Part shown: positions 30,698-34,232 of the stretch, piece after piece
Position numbering within the stretch: position 1 is the stretch's first letter
Layout of the letters: each line of letters begins with the position of its first letter
Assembly (NCBI GenBank): GCA_022385755.1
Contig: MU278361.1
Location: forward strand, 3,254-37,485
Direction: 5' to 3'
Length of the DNA: 34,232 nucleotides
Origin: Trametopsis cervina
Lineage: Eukaryota > Basidiomycota > Agaricomycetes > Polyporales > Irpicaceae
The notes under the pieces: generated by a model
Told to the model about the DNA's origin: nothing
Databases searched by the model: none
The model's input: only the letters and a program-made list of their open reading frames with translations
Program-made: the position numbers and the translations under genes

Positions 30698-32912
30698 ATG
30701 CAGGGGCAGACACCGGTTTTCGTTATGAGTGCGTCTGTTCTCTCGCTCGCTGCGTGATGAGCGTGAATGCTCATGAATAATTATCGCTAGACACGACGCC
30801 TGAACGGCAGTCTGGGCGGAAAGCGCAGATTTCTAACATCACCGCTGCAAAAGTACGTGCTGTGTGTGGGGTGAGGAAAGATGAGGTTGTGTGGCTGATA
30901 AGCGGCAGACAGTGGCAGACGTGATCAGGACGTGTCTCGGCCCCAAGGCGATGCTCAAGATGATCCTCGACCCTATGGGCGGCATACTGTGCGTACGCAC
31001 CGCTGCACTTCCATGAAAAAACCGGCTGATTAGGCGGGGCGTTGTGTAGACTGACAAACGACGGGAACGCGATACTGCGCGAGATCGACGTCGCGCACCC
31101 TGCCGCGAAGAACATGATCGAGCTCAGTAGGACGCAGGACGAGGAGTGCGGCGACGGCACGACGAGCGTGATCATCCTCGGTGCGTGCACCGTCATTGAT
31201 TGTATGCGTTTGTACACCTCGTCTGACTGACTGGCATATCTCTTCTTCCACGCTTCCTCTGCCGCTGCATACAACAGCGGGTGAGATCCTCGCGCAGTCG
31301 CTCGCTCAGCTCGAGCGGGATATCCACCCCGTCGTGATCATCTCTGCGTACAACAAGGCCCTCAAAGAAGCACTCGAGATCGTGCAGCGCATCTCGACGC
31401 CAATCGACACGGCGAGCGACGACGCGATGCTCGCGCTGATCAAGACGTCGATCGGCACCAAGTTCGTGTCGCGCTGGTCCGAGCTCATGTGCCGCCTCGC
31501 GCTGCAGGCCGTACGCACGGTCGCGCGGGACGAGGACGGTATCCGGTCGGTCGACATCAAGCGGTACGCGCGCGTGGAGAAGATCCCTGGCGGCGAGATC
31601 GAGCAGAGCCGTGTCCTGCGCGGGATCATGCTCAACAAGGACATTACGCATCCCAGCATGAGAAGGCGCATCGCGAACCCGCGCATCGTGTTGTTGGATT
31701 GTCCGCTTGAGTACAAGAAGGGCGAGTCGCAGACGAACATTGAGATCTCGAAGGAGGCGGATTGGTCGAGGATCCAGGAGATGGAGGAGGAGCAGGTGAA
31801 GGCCGTCGTCGATAAGATCCTCGAGTTCAAGCCGGATCTGGTCATCACGGAGAAGGGCGTATCAGGTGCGTGAGCGCGGTATTGGGTGCGGGCGTACGTT
31901 GATGGGTGGCTGACTGACGGGCATGCGGGGCAGATTACGCGCAGCACTTTTTGTTCAAGGCGGGCGTGTCGGCCATCCGGCGCGTGCGCAAGTCGGACAA
32001 CAACCGCATCGCGCGCGCCGTCGGTGCGACGATCGTCAACCGCGTCGAGGACCTGCGCGAGTCGGACGTCGGCACAAAGTGCGGGCTCTTCAACATCGAG
32101 AAAATCGGAGACGAGTGCGTGCTTTCCGTCTCATGCTAATTTGCACGTCGTGCCGGTCCTCGAAAGTAGAGTCTGACCACACGCGTTGCCTTTGTCAGGT
32201 ACTTCACCTTCCTGGACGAGTGCACGACGCCGAAAGCGTGCACGATCATCCTGCGCGGGCCGTCGAAGGACATCCTGAACGAGATCGATCGCAACCTCGC
32301 GGACGCGATGTCCGTCGCGCGCAACGTGTTCTTCAACCCGATCCTCGCGCCCGGCGGCGGCGCGACGGAGATGGCGATTAGCGTCGGCCTGCACGCGAAG
32401 GCGCGCAGTGTGCTCGGCGTCGAGGCGTGGCCGTTCCGCGCGGTTGCAGATGCGATGGAGGTCATCCCGCGCACGCTCGTGCAGAACAGTGGCGGGAACG
32501 CGATACGGGTGTTGACTGAGCTCAGGGTGCGTTTCGTCTTCTTCTTTTTTCTTCTGTCCTTGCGGTTGGCAAGGATGGCGAAGGAGATGGTGCTGATCGG
32601 TGGTGCGGCAGGCGAAACACGCGAACGGGGAGCACTCGTGGGGCATCAACGGAGACACGGGCAAGATCGTGGACATGAAGGAGTACGGGCTGTACGAGTC
32701 CGCCAGCGTCAAGGTGCGTGCAACCCATTTCACTGCTCTCGTCGGTGTGATGCTCGTGCTGAGCTCGCATGGTATGACAGATCCAAACATTCAAAACCGC
32801 CATCGAGGCCGCGCGCGTGCTGCTCCGCGTGGACGACGTCGTGCAGGCGACGCGGAAGGAGCGCGAACGCGAGAGCGCGGCGCCGCCCCAGCAGGAAATG
32901 CCTGAGCAGTAG
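30698..32912 (+). CDS. CCT3: T-complex protein 1 subunit gamma (TRiC/CCT chaperonin)
   Basis: The 544-residue ATPase subunit is part of the cytosolic ring chaperonin that folds actin, tubulin and other proteins. Exons: 30698-30728, 30791-30852, 30909-30988, 31050-31180, 31278-31865, 31934-32114, 32199-32526, 32612-32713, 32781-32912. All phases fit. Group II chaperonin signatures are [27 protein letters not shown], the ATP-site GDGTTS (residues 92-97) and APGGGATEM. The gamma subunit is identified from the start (QTPVFVMN), [47 protein letters not shown] and [13 protein letters not shown]. The length is normal. The tail ends with a short Gln/Pro/Glu-rich segment. Confidence 0.97.
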
Positions 32913-33089
32913 ACAGCTGGATCTGCCAGAGCATTGTGTTGTAATCGTGTGGTGCTTGTCAATGAGAGACTCACTTTTTGCTGTGCTCAAGAAATAAAAA
33001 CTTTCGTTCTTGAGCCCAATGCACTCAGCCATTCTCTCTGTAAAAATCAACAATATGTATTCATACTAAATATAACTGTCTACAAAATT

Positions 33090-34148
33090 ATGTCGAACAG
33101 TCAGGTTAGTATCTTCCTTGCACTCGTTCAATGGTGAGTATCTGTATCGCCGCTCATACTGAAGAATATCTTGCTAATAAACAACTCCGCAGCCACTCCC
33201 ACTTACTGCTCGCCGCCACCCGGCATTTCTTCTCTCTCATATGCTATGGCCATCTCCTCCGTGGCCTTGAGGAGACGTCTGGGGTATGCAGGCAACTCCT
33301 CAGAGGGGCGAGCAGATGTTTGATGACTTCCTTGATCTATGCCCTCTACTGTTGCAACATCAGCTAGAATCTGCCGCAGTAGCAAAACCCATCAAGGCAG
33401 CCTCTGCTTGGGTGCGAACGCCGCAAGCCACTGTCTAGACGTGCCGACAGCCATGTAGTCGCTGTGCTGGGGCCTTCTGCTTTCAACCACTATCAGGCGT
33501 CGATCCAAGCTCGCATCGGTAACCTCAACGATACCGTAGAGTCGCTGAAGAAGTAAGTCGATCGTCACTTATACCGACCGGGTTGCGAGGCAAATCGGAC
33601 TGACTCCCAGACTCGCAGCAGACACCCACAGACTTCGAGACCGAGCTCGAACAGGCGCATCGCCAAGCTCAAGAAATTCATTGTCACATTGTTGAAGAAG
33701 TGGAGCAAGCTGGCCGACTGTGTTATCGGACATGTTGTTTGGGCTCCTCCCACCGGTGTTGGCGTTGGCCTGAACCGCTTCACTCGTGACGTCTGCGTTG
33801 TTGAGCTGTACAAGCGCAAGTCCCAGCATCTCATCGGCAACGTCCTTAGCCTACGTGCAACCCTCGAATTACATATCAGCTCATGAACATCCCTTCTCTC
33901 TTCTCTTCCAGCACCCGAGATCAGCGAGTCCGACCTCAAGGGCCTCATGTACAGTACGGGCGTGTTGACGTTCCCTCTGAGGTCAAATATTCGGAGCATG
34001 GTCTTCTCAGGCTTAGAGGTATGCTGACGGCCGAGCATCTCCAGAGTCCTCACACTCCCAACACTCTCGACTCCGACGGTGGCGCGTCTTGAAGCGCGGT
34101 TTCATGACCAACACTACCGTCGGAACTCTCCCTTGCTTGTCCTCATGA
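33090..34148 (+). pseudogene. decayed gene with nonsense change and several frameshifts
   Basis: The remnant starts with a 15-nt exon (33090-33104), an 88-bp intron and a second exon from 33193. The frame has TGA at 33268-33270 and TAG at 33436-33438; a shift near 33420 then restores a good frame (RRADSHVVAVLGP). An intron follows at about 33555-33611, then further shifts near 33625 and 33655, and a well-preserved block (DCVIGHVVWAPPTGVGVGLNR, within 33707-33780). Another intron lies at about 33860-33911 before PEISESDLKGLMY, with shifts near 33955 and 34080. It ends early after TNTTVGTL. I recall similar sequences as a multi-copy, uncharacterised basidiomycete family whose C-terminal part may be protease-like, but that is recollection, not proof. 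Confidence 0.7.
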
Positions 34149-34232
34149 AGATATATAACACAGTAATATCATACAAAATATGGGATTAATAGATGATAGC
34201 TATCGTGCGGCCGACCTCGGCCGATTATGTAT

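Noticed and set aside
31193..31947. Long minus-strand frames
   Set aside because: They are antisense to the CCT3 exon 31278-31865, whose sense frame is a clear chaperonin.
1..34232. CRISPR array, insertion sequence with terminal repeats, or rRNA
   Set aside because: No regular spacer-repeat pattern, transposase, long terminal repeat or rRNA-like sequence was seen, and the window is clearly eukaryotic nuclear DNA.

Overview
The window is a gene-dense piece of a basidiomycete nuclear genome, most likely from an Agaricomycete. Coding regions are broken by many introns of about 50-70 bp with GTRNGT donors, CTRAY-like branch sites and YAG acceptors. Several genes have very short exons, intergenic gaps are short, and the protein set is typical of mushrooms and polypores. 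There is no bacterial operon logic, no CRISPR array and no tRNA gene that I can see. Gene models below were built by hand: exon phases were checked so that each main model sums to a multiple of three and keeps the family motifs.

Layout. 1-1.4 kb: the 3' end of a coiled-coil-like gene with an in-frame TGA, then a pair of palindrome-containing direct repeats. 1.45-3.5 kb (-): class 3 aldehyde dehydrogenase, 10 exons. 4.2-4.7 kb (-): a possible 97-residue gene. 5.1-7.1 kb (-): secreted serine carboxypeptidase (S10), 10 exons. 8.0-8.7 kb (-) and 9.1-10.7 kb (+): mitochondrial ribosomal protein uS7m and a NIPA-type magnesium transporter, divergent from a 370-bp shared promoter region. 11.2-13.0 kb (+): a protein with two PARP-type zinc fingers and no catalytic domain. 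14.0-14.9 kb (-): Derlin with a C-terminal Cdc48-binding SHP box. 15.3-16.7 kb (-): MYND-finger protein. 17.4-18.0 kb (-): ribosomal protein eL14. 18.6-20.1 kb (+): F-box protein. 20.7-22.0 kb (-): low-complexity conserved-looking protein. 22.3-23.3 kb (-): protein with a Whi5/Nrm1 GTB-like motif. 23.9-24.5 kb (-): single-pass membrane protein of 113 residues. 26.4-28.4 kb (-): UNC93-like MFS transporter with an unusually long intron. 28.4-30.7 kb: gene-poor, with a hairpin, an orphan ORF and a possible broken gene. 30.7-32.9 kb (+): CCT3, the gamma subunit of the TRiC/CCT chaperonin. 33.1-34.15 kb (+): a decayed gene with at least one nonsense change and several frameshifts.

The genes are mostly housekeeping (translation, protein folding, ERAD, transport, ubiquitin ligase adaptor, DNA-break sensing) and do not form a metabolic cluster or a defence island. 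I do not see a convincing new multi-gene system. The points most worth following are the stand-alone double zf-PARP protein, the Whi5-like protein, the many microexons including a GC-AG intron inside the MYND finger, the 422-bp UNC93 intron whose reading frame stays open, and the small unrecognised genes.
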